A stretch of 16,305 nt of DNA, from assembly GCA_011773575.1 (NCBI GenBank), contig WVXJ01000094.1:8122-24426 (forward strand), written 5' to 3'. The position numbers were made by a program, and so were the translations under genes. Positions 1 through 6,755 of the stretch are shown here, one piece after another; positions within the stretch are counted from its first letter, which is position 1, and the number at the start of each line of letters is the position of its first letter. The notes beneath the pieces were generated by a model. It worked only from the letters and a program-made list of their open reading frames with translations, had not been told where the DNA came from and did no database searches. This stretch comes from Armatimonadota bacterium (GTDB taxonomy: Bacteria; Armatimonadota; Hebobacteria; Hebobacterales; WVXJ01).

Positions 1-15
1 GGCAGGCCGCTGTCT

Positions 16-1236
16 TCAGGTATGATATTCGGCGTTGAAAGTGACATATTCTTCACTCAAATCACAGGTAAAGATAGTAGCACATCCCGCTCCGGAATGG
101 AGGTGGAGGACAATTTCCACCTCACGGGCTGACAGGGCTTTATGTGCCTTGTCGGGAGAGAAACTGACAGGTTCTCCCCGGCGGATCATCCGGACTCCGG
201 CCAACTGCAGGTCGGCTTTCCCGGGATCGAACTTCACTCCCGACGCGCCGGCGGCGGAAAGGATGCGTCCCCAGTTCGGGTCTTCGCCGTGGATGGCGCA
301 CTTCACCAGTTGAGAATCCGCAATCGCACGCGCAATGCGCTGCGCCTGAGCATTGCTCGGCGCTCCTTTCACATTGACCGAGATGAACTTGGTGGCCCCT
401 TCGCCGTCCTCCACAATCATCTTCGCCAGACGGCCGGCCACGAGATTGAGGCCTTCCTGAAAGACCTGCAAATCCTTCCCCTTGAGCGAAATGCCGGCCG
501 CGCCATTGGCAAACAGCAAGACAGTATCATTTGTGCTCATCTCGCCATCCACGGTGATGGAGTTGAAAGAATCCTTGACCGCCCGCTTCAGGCAAGTCTT
601 GAGCGCAGAGGCCGGCAAAGCGGCATCGGTCGTTATGAAGGCGAGCATAGTCGCCATATTCGGGGAGATCATCCCCGCGCCTTTTGCCATACCGCCGATG
701 CGAACCCTCTTTCCTCCCAAACGAAACTCCACCGCGGCCTGCCTTGCATAATTATCAGTGGTCATGATGGCCAGGGCGGCATCTTGGCCGCCTTTTGCAG
801 AAAGGGTGCGAACAGCTTTCTTGATGCCGCGCTGAATCTTGCCCATCGGCAGCCTGGGGCCTATCAATCCGGTTGAACAGACCAGCACCTCTTTCGATCT
901 CAAGCCCAGGAGTTTGGCGGTCAAGTCGGCCATCACCTGAGCATCTTTGCGGCCCTGCTCTCCGGTCATACAGTTGGCGCTTCCGGTGTTCACCACCACC
1001 GCGCGCGCCTTGCCGCGGGCGATGTGCTTCTGGCATAACAACACCGGCCATGCTTTTACGCGGTTCGTAGTGAATACACCCGCGCAGGTCGCAGGGCCAG
1101 TGCTCAGCAGAACCGCCAGGTCCCTGCCGCCCCCGGGGCCGGAGGCCGACTTGAGGCCACACGCCACCCCCGCGGCCTGAAAACCCGCCGGAGCGCAAAC
1201 GCCTCCTTGAATATTATGAAAAGGGTTACGCATCAT
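16..1236 (-). CDS. argJ: Bifunctional glutamate N-acetyltransferase / amino-acid acetyltransferase (ornithine acetyltransferase)
   Basis: ArgJ moves the acetyl group of N-acetylornithine to glutamate, which closes the cyclic arginine pathway; many members also make N-acetylglutamate from acetyl-CoA. The 406-residue protein has the usual length. The conserved block KGAGMISPNMATML (about residues 185-198) holds the self-cleavage site, with Thr196 as the expected N-terminal nucleophile of the beta chain. STGLIG (about 121-126) is the oxyanion-hole segment. The C-terminus (VTFNAEYHT) matches the family's usual ending, so the gene is complete, with TGA at 16-18. Two adjacent ATGs (1236 and 1233) could be the start. 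Neither has a strong ribosome binding site, and a repeat hairpin ends only 13 bases upstream. The gene follows argC on the same strand across a repeat-filled spacer. Whether it is mono- or bifunctional cannot be read from sequence. Confidence 0.96.
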   Translation of the reverse strand: MMRNPFHNIQGGVCAPAGFQAAGVACGLKSASGPGGGRDLAVLLSTGPATCAGVFTTNRVKAWPVLLCQKHIARGKARAVVVNTGSANCMTGEQGRKDAQVMADLTAKLLGLRSKEVLVCSTGLIGPRLPMGKIQRGIKKAVRTLSAKGGQDAALAIMTTDNYARQAAVEFRLGGKRVRIGGMAKGAGMISPNMATMLAFITTDAALPASALKTCLKRAVKDSFNSITVDGEMSTNDTVLLFANGAAGISLKGKDLQVFQEGLNLVAGRLAKMIVEDGEGATKFISVNVKGAPSNAQAQRIARAIADSQLVKCAIHGEDPNWGRILSAAGASGVKFDPGKADLQLAGVRMIRRGEPVSFSPDKAHKALSAREVEIVLHLHSGAGCATIFTCDLSEEYVTFNAEYHT

Positions 1237-1249
1237 CTCACGCGCTTGT

Positions 1250-1270
1250 GGCAGGAGGCAAGCTCCTGCC
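1250..1270. repeat. Hairpin-forming intergenic repeat A (8-bp arms)
   Basis: Perfect inverted repeat GGCAGGAG / CTCCTGCC with a 5-base loop, in the argC-argJ spacer 13 bases before the argJ start. On the minus strand it is preceded by GTAGGG, the same lead-in that repeat B has on the plus strand. The two therefore look like oppositely oriented members of one short repeat family. Confidence 0.75.
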
Positions 1271-1322
1271 CTACGCTTTATTTACTGATACACTTCTCTA
1301 TTTTGCAATCCCGCAGTTGTAG

Positions 1323-1344
1323 GGCGGGGGTTCCAACCCCCGCC
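1323..1344. repeat. Hairpin-forming intergenic repeat B (10-bp arms)
   Basis: Perfect inverted repeat GGCGGGGGTT / AACCCCCGCC with a 2-base centre, preceded on the plus strand by TGTAG. It is very GC-rich and would form a stable hairpin in the argC-argJ transcript. No U-run follows on the minus strand, so it is not a typical intrinsic terminator. It could protect the argC 3' end or simply be a repeat element. Confidence 0.75.
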
Positions 1345-1358
1345 GAGTTCCCACAGTT

Positions 1359-1385
1359 TCTCTGCGCTCTCCGCGTCCTCTGCGA
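1359..1385. repeat. Three degenerate 9-bp tandem units (CTCTGCG-type)
   Basis: Three consecutive nonamers on the plus strand: TCTCTGCGC, TCTCCGCGT, CCTCTGCGA. Arrays of this look (CTCTGCGTC-like, or CGCAGAGGA on the other strand) turn up as intergenic repeats in many unrelated bacterial genomes; that comparison is from memory. It lies just downstream of the argC stop codon. Confidence 0.6.
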
Positions 1386-1405
1386 TAAAATCGGCATCAC
1401 TCAGT

Positions 1406-2512
1406 CTATGGATAGACCGCTCGGCCCTCCAACCCCGCGGTCTCCGAGAATCCACACATGAGATTAAGGCACTGCACCATCTGGCCCGCCAGACCCTTGA
1501 CCAGGTTGTCAATCACAGAGAACAGAATCGCTTTGGAACCATCCGCGGACACGCGTGCGGAGAGAAAGGCGTGGTTGGTGCCGGCCGTCCATTTCGTATG
1601 AGGCAATTGCTCGCTTACATGGACGAACGGAGAGCCCGCGTAGAATTGTTTCATGCAGTCTGTGAGTTGAGAGTTCAGAGTTGAGAGTTCAGAGTTGTCG
1701 GTTGCCGGTTCAGCGAGGTCGGCATAAGCGGTTGTGAAGATTCCCCTCACCATTGGCATGAGATGGGGAGTAAATGTGATTGCAGTTTCAGACTTACCGC
1801 CACTGTGGAGAAGGGAGGCCTCCTGCTGCATCTCCGGCAGATGGCGGTGAGCGGGAAGGCCATAGGCGCTGACATCCTCAGTCGCCTCGGTGAAGTGGTA
1901 AGGCAGCGAGAGCGCGGTGCGGCCCGCGCCGGAGATGCCCGATTTTGAATCCACAATAATCTGCGGCTTGATCAGCCCGCTCTTCAGCACCGGCGCAATG
2001 GCGAGAAGCGCGCCCGTGGGATAGCATCCCGGCGCGGCAACGAGTGAGGCGGTGCTGATTTTCTCGCCATGGAGTTCGGGAAGTCCATACACCGCTTCCT
2101 TCAGCAATTCCGGCGCAGGGTGGTCGAACTTATACCAGCGTGGATACGCGGCTGGATCATGCAGGCGAAAATCAGGGCCTCCGTCAATCACCTTGACATC
2201 AGCCTTCAACAAAGCCGGCACAATGGCCGCGGATTTGCCCGCCGGCAGCGCGAACATAACTACCTGGGCCGCCTCCGCCATGGCTTTCGGTTCGAGCGCT
2301 TGCAGCCTCGAATCGAGAGTCTCCGGGGAGCCGTATTCGGCCAGGTGTGGATACACCTCCTCCAGGCGCTTTCCGGCTGAGGAGGCAGAGGCGAGATAGG
2401 TGACGCGCACGCCCGGATGGCGGGAGAGAAGGCGAATCAACTCAACACCGCCATAGCCTGTGGCGCCGCCAATAGCAACAGTGACCTTATCGAGCAATGC
2501 TTTTGGCATCAT
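1406..2512 (-). CDS. argC: N-acetyl-gamma-glutamyl-phosphate reductase
   Basis: ArgC reduces N-acetylglutamyl phosphate to the semialdehyde with NADPH, the third step of arginine synthesis. The Rossmann nucleotide-binding motif GATGYGG is at residues 16-22. The catalytic cysteine is Cys163 in APGCYPTGA, and His222 lies in the family motif AHRHLPE. The protein has 368 residues, slightly longer than usual. Part of the excess is an insert at about 272-284 (NSELSTLNSQLT), encoded by a run of heptamer repeats in a loop before the FYAGSPFV segment. The start is one of two adjacent ATGs (2512 or 2509); AGGAG lies 4 bases before the first and 7 before the second, so 2509 is at least as likely. A promoter sits at 2549-2577. 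argJ follows, and argB and argD are not in the window. Confidence 0.96.
   Translation of the reverse strand: MMPKALLDKVTVAIGGATGYGGVELIRLLSRHPGVRVTYLASASSAGKRLEEVYPHLAEYGSPETLDSRLQALEPKAMAEAAQVVMFALPAGKSAAIVPALLKADVKVIDGGPDFRLHDPAAYPRWYKFDHPAPELLKEAVYGLPELHGEKISTASLVAAPGCYPTGALLAIAPVLKSGLIKPQIIVDSKSGISGAGRTALSLPYHFTEATEDVSAYGLPAHRHLPEMQQEASLLHSGGKSETAITFTPHLMPMVRGIFTTAYADLAEPATDNSELSTLNSQLTDCMKQFYAGSPFVHVSEQLPHTKWTAGTNHAFLSARVSADGSKAILFSVIDNLVKGLAGQMVQCLNLMCGFSETAGLEGRAVYP
1414..1443. repeat. Inverted repeat over the 3' end of argC
   Basis: Arms AGACCGC (1414-1420) and GCGGTCT (1437-1443) with a 16-base loop, inside the last codons of argC. It could form a hairpin at the end of the argC message. 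No U-run follows, so I do not call a terminator. It may be chance or another repeat-derived piece. Confidence 0.35.
1664..1697. repeat. Tandem heptamer repeat inside argC
   Basis: On the plus strand the unit GAGTTGA alternates with GAGTTCA: two full 14-base units (1664-1677 and 1678-1691) plus GAGTTG. The whole stretch is read through without a stop in the argC frame and gives the Ser/Leu/Asn-rich peptide at residues 273-283. Because 7 is not a multiple of 3, successive units are read in different frames, yet none creates a stop in argC. Confidence 0.85.
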
Positions 2513-2548
2513 ATTACTCCTGGGGTCAGAAAGGCCGATGAATACAAG

Positions 2549-2577
2549 ATTATAGCGAGCCTACAGCAGACAGGCAA
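2549..2577 (-). promoter_or_regulatory. Sigma70-type promoter for argC-argJ
   Basis: Read on the minus strand: TTGCCT (-35, plus positions 2572-2577), a 17-base spacer, then a perfect TATAAT (-10, 2549-2554). The -35 box matches consensus at 4 of 6 positions. It lies in the 114-base gap between cdd and argC, so the arginine genes probably have their own transcript. I did not find a clear ARG-box-like operator. Confidence 0.65.
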
Positions 2578-2603
2578 GCGCAGGGGAGGTAAGAAGAAGT
2601 GAG

Positions 2604-2641
2604 GCCTTCCGCACCCCGAGCAAGGGTTATCGCCGGAAGGC
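2604..2641 (-). terminator. Terminator-like hairpin overlapping the end of cdd
   Basis: Arms GCCTTCCG (2604-2611) and CGGAAGGC (2634-2641) form an 8-bp stem. An inner 4-bp stem (ACCC 2613-2616 with GGGT 2624-2627) could pair as well. On the minus strand it is followed by CTCACTTCTTCTTACC, pyrimidine-rich but without a pure U-run. It spans the cdd stop codon and lies before the argC promoter, a sensible place for the phoH-cdd transcript to end. Confidence 0.45.
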
Positions 2642-3028
2642 TCTGGGGAGCAGTTCCTTCAGGGTGGTGTGCAGGGTTTTGCCATCCGCGCTGCCGGAAT
2701 AGATGTCCATATCTTCGGCGAACTCGGCCAGCACCTGCAAGCAGGCGCCGCAGGGATGGAGAGGCTCATTGGCTTCAGGCGAATAGATCGCTATCGCTTT
2801 CAATTTACTCGCTCCACCGGCAATGGCACAGGCTACGGCCGACCGCTCTGCACAGATAGTCAGCCCGAGAGATACATTTTCCACATTCGCGCCCAGAAAT
2901 ATCTCGCCTTTTTCGTCCGCCAGGGCCGCCCCCACGGGAAAGTTGGAGTAAGGAGCATGGGCCTTCTTCGAAGCCTCATGTGCCAGCCGCAGCAGATGCT
3001 CCATTGCAGGATTATTCGCTTTCTTCAT
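2627..3028 (-). CDS. cdd: Cytidine deaminase
   Basis: A small zinc enzyme of pyrimidine salvage that deaminates cytidine and deoxycytidine to uridine and deoxyuridine. At 133 residues it has the length of the homotetrameric class. The expected residues are present: Cys59 and Glu61 in TICAERSAV (zinc ligand and catalytic acid), Cys93 and Cys96 in PCGAC, and the substrate-binding segment NVENVSLG (about 48-55). The C-terminal LKELLPRAF is also typical. The ATG at 3028 starts 16 bases after the CNNM stop codon, with a purine-rich GAGGACGAAGG in between; an internal ATG at residue 9 is a weaker alternative. cdd next to the ybeY-dgkA block is a recurring bacterial arrangement. Confidence 0.95.
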   Translation of the reverse strand: MKKANNPAMEHLLRLAHEASKKAHAPYSNFPVGAALADEKGEIFLGANVENVSLGLTICAERSAVACAIAGGASKLKAIAIYSPEANEPLHPCGACLQVLAEFAEDMDIYSGSADGKTLHTTLKELLPRAFRR

Positions 3029-3044
3029 CTGCGCCTTCGTCCTC

Positions 3045-4316
3045 TCAACGGGTGATGCGGATTCTTTCGATGCGCTGTTCGCGAATACTCTCTATCTCAA
3101 ACAACAGCGGGCCGTATTTTATCTTATCTCCCACTTCGGGCAGCCGACCCAACCGGTCGATTAAGAAGCCGCCGAGGGTGTCGAATTCTCCTTCCGGCAA
3201 GGTGACGGAAAAACGCTCTGCGACATCATCGGGGCTGACGCGAGCCTGGGCGATGGCGGTGTTGCCGTCCAACATACGGAGAGGCTCTTTTTCGGCGATA
3301 TCGTATTCATCGCGGATCTCTCCGACAATCTCCTCCAATACATCTTCTATGGTTGCCAGCCCGGAGACACCTCCATATTCGTCTATGATGATCGCCATAT
3401 GGATTCTGCGGCCCTGCATATCACGCAGAAGTTCATCTATCTTCTTGCTTTCCGGCACGAAGTATGGCGGACGCATCAGGTCGGAGACTGTTGCCTGGTG
3501 CTCACCCGCTATCAGTCTGGCAAGCAGGTCCTGCATGTAGAGGATGCCGACAATGTGATCCAGGTCGCTGCTATAAACAGGGATGCGGGAAAAACCGCTC
3601 TTGATGCCGATGTCAACAGCCTCGGAGGCGGTAGTTGTCTCCGACACACAGACCATGTCTGTGCGCGGAACCATGACCTCCCGGGCAACCTTGTCGGCAA
3701 ACTCGATGGCGGAATGCAACATCTCCCGCTCTTCCTCTCCGAGTGCTCCTTCTTGATGGCCGGCGGCGACGAGCTGCTTTATCTCTTCATCGGTCAAAGG
3801 CTGAAAGGTGCCGCGGACTTTCCCGCCCAGGACAGGAACGATGATAGCGCTGATGATCGCCCTGCCCGCACGAGTGAATACCCAGATGAATGGTGCGAGC
3901 ATCCATATGAGTACCGCCGTGGGGCGGGCAAGGAAGAGGGCAATCCTCTCCGCGTGGCGCAGACCGAGAGCTTTCGGCGTCACTTCAAAAAGAGAGAGAA
4001 GGATGAAGATCATCCCCAGGCTGAGCAGAGGCAGCCATTCCTCACCCGCATAGTGCAAGAAGAGGTCGGTGGAAAAAGCGGAGATAGCGAGCAGACAGAT
4101 ATTGAGTGTAATGATGAGAGAAGCGAGCAAGGAGTGGCGATCATCGGTTAGACGGTCAACCAACTGAGCGCGCGAATCGCCGACCTCGGCAAGAGTGCGC
4201 AGACGGACCTTGTTGAGGCTGACCATGGCCGCCTCGGCCATAGAAACGAGAGCCAGCACAAGCAGGCAGAAGATGATAGCCAATATCTCATAATATGTGG
4301 TTGACAAATCAACCAT
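3045..4316 (-). CDS. CNNM/CorC-family membrane protein with CBS pair (second copy)
   Basis: A member of the HlyC/CorC (CNNM) family, linked to magnesium and other divalent cation transport. With the start at 4316 it has 423 residues: a DUF21/CNNM membrane domain (about 1-190), a CBS pair (about 200-330, including VMVPRTDM and VSGLATIEDVLEEIVGEI), and a CorC_HlyC domain (about 340-420). The membrane motif E-x-x-P-K is present (EVTPK). The reading frame is open to an ATG at 4394, but those 26 extra residues are polar and lie within the upstream gene. The ATG at 4316 overlaps the upstream stop by 8 bases and is followed directly by a hydrophobic helix, so I prefer it. The old name haemolysin is misleading; the transported ion is not known. 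Confidence 0.9.
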   Translation of the reverse strand: MVDLSTTYYEILAIIFCLLVLALVSMAEAAMVSLNKVRLRTLAEVGDSRAQLVDRLTDDRHSLLASLIITLNICLLAISAFSTDLFLHYAGEEWLPLLSLGMIFILLSLFEVTPKALGLRHAERIALFLARPTAVLIWMLAPFIWVFTRAGRAIISAIIVPVLGGKVRGTFQPLTDEEIKQLVAAGHQEGALGEEEREMLHSAIEFADKVAREVMVPRTDMVCVSETTTASEAVDIGIKSGFSRIPVYSSDLDHIVGILYMQDLLARLIAGEHQATVSDLMRPPYFVPESKKIDELLRDMQGRRIHMAIIIDEYGGVSGLATIEDVLEEIVGEIRDEYDIAEKEPLRMLDGNTAIAQARVSPDDVAERFSVTLPEGEFDTLGGFLIDRLGRLPEVGDKIKYGPLLFEIESIREQRIERIRITR

Positions 4317-5589
4317 CTTCCTTGGTGTCTCCGTCCGTCCTTTTTTCGGCTCTGTTTGCAGGAGAGATGCGCACCCTGGCAATGCGATCTCCATCCATCC
4401 GTGTCGCCGTCAGAGAGAAGCCGTCCACTTCCAGCCGCTCTCTCTCACGAGGTGTGGTGCCGAGACGGTTAAGGAACAACCCGGCGACAGTCGCATAGCG
4501 ACCTTCGGGGAGAGGCCGGCCCAAGAGTTTACTCGCCTCGTCAATGCTCATCCGCCCGTCAACCACGACCGCATTTCCGAATCTCTCCACCGCAGGAGTG
4601 GCGAGGTCGTATTCGTCGAAGATATCGCCGACGATCTCCTCCAACAGATCCTCCATGGTAACCAGACCGATGGTGTGTCCTTGTCCGTCCACAACGATGG
4701 CCAGCATCTGCTTGCGGCGGCGGAACTCGACGAGTAGTTCGCTTACCTTTTTCGTCTCTGTAACCGGGAAGTGACCCCTCATCATCTCCGTCACCGCCAA
4801 GTCCCCCTTTCCTTCTTTCAGGGGGAGGAGCAGGTCTTTAACAAATACGATTCCAATGATGTGATCAAGGTTCTCACGAAATACCGGCAATCTGGAGAGA
4901 CGCTTCTGGCTGGCCGTTGTTGCAGCTTGCTGAATGGTTGCTCCGGCGGGCACGGCGACTATGTTCTGTCGCGGTGTCATAACATCTCTGGCGACCATGT
5001 CCGCAAACTCGAAGATGGAGTGCAGCATCTCCTTCTCTTCCTCTTCCAGGGCGGCTTGCTCGCTTTCAGTGCTCACTATTGCCTTCAGTTCCTCCGCAGT
5101 GACGATTCCGCCGCGAGGCCATCGTTCGCCCCCCATCAGGTTCCCTAGCGCGGAGATGATCCATACCGGGATTGCAAGGAACATGGAGACAAGCCGCACC
5201 GGTACGGCGACGGCGCGGGCAATGCGGTCTGCATTTGCGGAGGCATAAAGGATGGGCACTATTTCAGCAAAGACGATGACGATGGCCGCCATGCCTACAA
5301 TCGGCAGCCAAATGAAGTCTCTGCCCAACCGTTCGATCACCCAGGAGGTGGCTATCGCCTCCGCGATGTAGTTGCAGGTGGTAATTGTTACGAGAATGGC
5401 GCCGAGCATGGTTGCGGGATGGGAGAGAAGCCAACTCAGCGCGCGGCCCGCGGGAGTGGGGGAGGAGGTCCATTGTTGAGCGCGGTAGCGGGAAAGGCCC
5501 ATCAGGCCTATCTCCGAAGCCGAGAAGAAGCCGGAGGTACCTATCAGCAACAGCAAAGTCGCAAGAACAGACAAATCGTTGAGAAACAT
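4309..5589 (-). CDS. CNNM/CorC-family membrane protein with CBS pair (first copy)
   Basis: A 426-residue paralogue of the next gene, with the same architecture: DUF21/CNNM membrane domain (about 1-185), CBS pair (about 200-330, with VMTPRQNIVAV and TIGLVTMEDLLEEIVGDIFDEYD), and CorC_HlyC domain (about 340-410), then a charged tail. In the membrane motif E-x-x-P-K the lysine is replaced by isoleucine (EIVPIL), whereas the neighbour keeps it. The two copies are well diverged in the membrane domain, so they may differ in ion preference or form a heteromer (inference). The ATG at 5589 lies 6 bases after the preceding stop, without a clear ribosome binding site, which suggests translational coupling. 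The tail overlaps the next gene by 8 bases. Confidence 0.9.
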   Translation of the reverse strand: MFLNDLSVLATLLLLIGTSGFFSASEIGLMGLSRYRAQQWTSSPTPAGRALSWLLSHPATMLGAILVTITTCNYIAEAIATSWVIERLGRDFIWLPIVGMAAIVIVFAEIVPILYASANADRIARAVAVPVRLVSMFLAIPVWIISALGNLMGGERWPRGGIVTAEELKAIVSTESEQAALEEEEKEMLHSIFEFADMVARDVMTPRQNIVAVPAGATIQQAATTASQKRLSRLPVFRENLDHIIGIVFVKDLLLPLKEGKGDLAVTEMMRGHFPVTETKKVSELLVEFRRRKQMLAIVVDGQGHTIGLVTMEDLLEEIVGDIFDEYDLATPAVERFGNAVVVDGRMSIDEASKLLGRPLPEGRYATVAGLFLNRLGTTPRERERLEVDGFSLTATRMDGDRIARVRISPANRAEKRTDGDTKEDG

Positions 5590-5595
5590 AGTCGG

Positions 5596-6309
5596 CTATG
5601 GGCTTCCGGCGAGGAAACTAAGCATCACTGCGGATACCCCCAGACCCACCATCGCACCCAGGAGGACTTCACGCAGAGTATGGATACCGGCCTCCAGGCG
5701 GCTCTGTGCAACCAGAAAGGCCAGTCCCAGCGCGAGGCCGAAGATGAGGGGACTGCCGGCCTTATACGAGATTGTAGTTACGAAGTATCCCGCCAAAGCC
5801 GCGTGTCCGCTGATGGCACCTCCTCGCCACAAGGTTCCCTTCTTTCCCCATACCTTTCCGAGTACCACGAAGATGGCGATGAGAGCCGCCCCAACCAGGG
5901 CGACATGAAGTGGTTTTGGGCTTGGCTGGGCGGCGCTTAGTCCGAGAAAGTAGGTGACCCGAGGAGACTCGAGAAACACCAGAGCGCAGATGAAGACCAG
6001 CAGAGTAATCGCTATCATCACGGCTGCGCCGGCAACATCCTTCGCCACTTTCGCCAGTGGATGATAAGAATCGCATGCAAGGTCCACTGTGGCCTCCAGG
6101 GAGACATTCACAAGTTCAACAATCATTACGATGCCGATACCGAAGACTAGGGTCATAAGGCCCACAGTTCCGACTCCCAGGAGTTGGCTGAGCAGCAGCA
6201 ACAGCGCGGAAATGATGAGGAGGTGGCGCATGTGGGGATGGGAGCCTAAAGCATGTACCAGCCCTTGCATGGCGAAGCGGAAACTAGCGAATAAAGAGCG
6301 GGCTTTCAT
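5596..6309 (-). CDS. Undecaprenol/diacylglycerol kinase fused to a PAP2 phosphatase domain
   Basis: A 237-residue membrane fusion. Residues about 1-115 are a DgkA-type lipid kinase: E65, N68 and E72 in the helix (VELVNVSLEATVDL) and YHPLAKVAKDVAGAAV. Residues about 125-235 are a PAP2-like phosphatase: SGH (167-169) and SRLEAGIHTLREVLLGAMVG (from 202), with its histidine at 210. The PAP2 motif C1 (KX6RP) is degenerate. In the family the kinase phosphorylates undecaprenol (or diacylglycerol) and PAP2 enzymes dephosphorylate lipid pyrophosphates. A fusion could refill the undecaprenyl phosphate pool from two sides, which is inference. In the kinase N-terminus, the acidic residue often found before the MR segment appears to be histidine (SHPHMRH). 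The start overlaps the ybeY stop as ATGA, with GGAAGGGAA just upstream. Confidence 0.87.
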   Translation of the reverse strand: MKARSLFASFRFAMQGLVHALGSHPHMRHLLIISALLLLLSQLLGVGTVGLMTLVFGIGIVMIVELVNVSLEATVDLACDSYHPLAKVAKDVAGAAVMIAITLLVFICALVFLESPRVTYFLGLSAAQPSPKPLHVALVGAALIAIFVVLGKVWGKKGTLWRGGAISGHAALAGYFVTTISYKAGSPLIFGLALGLAFLVAQSRLEAGIHTLREVLLGAMVGLGVSAVMLSFLAGSP

Positions 6310-6755
6310 TTCCCTTCCAGGATCTCCTCCTGACGAGCCAGCATTCGCCTTCTCTGTGTGGGCGAAGCGTCATCCCATCCCAAAAGATGCAGTATGCCAT
6401 GAATGAGGAGAAAGTTCAATTCCTTCTGTAGTAATATGCCCGCGGCCTTTGCCTGTTTGGCGGCGGTTTGGACGGAAATAACAATATCGCCCAAGATGAC
6501 GGGTACCTCGGATGCTCGGCGGGGAGCGGCAATCTCCCCCTTCTCTTCTGTCTGGGGGAAAGAAAGGACATCTGTCACCACATCTTTCCTACGCCAGATG
6601 CGGTTGAGAGCGCGAATGCGCTTATCACCACAAAGCAGGAGGCTTATTTCACTGTTCTCTGAGCAGCCCTCAGCCCGCATGGCGTTCCGGGCTACGCGTT
6701 TGAGAGCGGCTTCGTTCAGAGGTCTTCTCTGGGAGTTCCGTATTAGCACTCGCAT
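6306..6755 (-). CDS. ybeY: Endoribonuclease YbeY (rRNA maturation factor)
   Basis: YbeY is a zinc-dependent endoribonuclease involved in 16S rRNA 3' maturation and ribosome quality control. The protein is about 149 residues. Conserved parts are an N-terminal VLIRNSQRRPLNEAAL strand-helix, LNRIWRRKDVVTDVLSFP with the conserved arginine, a GDIVIS segment, and the metal motif LIHGILHLLGWDD. The family motif is HGxLHLxGYDH; here the third histidine is aspartate (codon GAC), while the first two are present. The start is ATG at 6755; a GTG two codons earlier (6761) is possible. Either way the first 29-31 codons overlap the 3' end of the 7TM-HD gene in another frame. I keep the early start because the overlapping residues match the family N-terminus. 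The stop shares ATGA with the lipid kinase start. Confidence 0.93.
   Translation of the reverse strand: MRVLIRNSQRRPLNEAALKRVARNAMRAEGCSENSEISLLLCGDKRIRALNRIWRRKDVVTDVLSFPQTEEKGEIAAPRRASEVPVILGDIVISVQTAAKQAKAAGILLQKELNFLLIHGILHLLGWDDASPTQRRRMLARQEEILEGK

Noticed and set aside
1..15. Start of argB or another gene after argJ
   Set aside because: Only 15 bases remain after the argJ stop and they contain no start codon or ribosome binding site.
1281..1316. Promoter for argJ inside the argC-argJ spacer
   Set aside because: TTGCAA is followed at 18 bases by TAAATA, only 3 of 6 matches to the -10 consensus; too weak to call.
1406..1443. C-terminus of argC captured from a repeat
   Set aside because: The inverted repeat over the last codons raised this idea, but ETAGL followed by a short tail ending in YP is a normal ArgC ending as far as I recall.
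4317..4394. N-terminal extension of the second CNNM gene
   Set aside because: The 26 polar residues lie inside the first CNNM gene and precede a normal start with the usual 8-base overlap.
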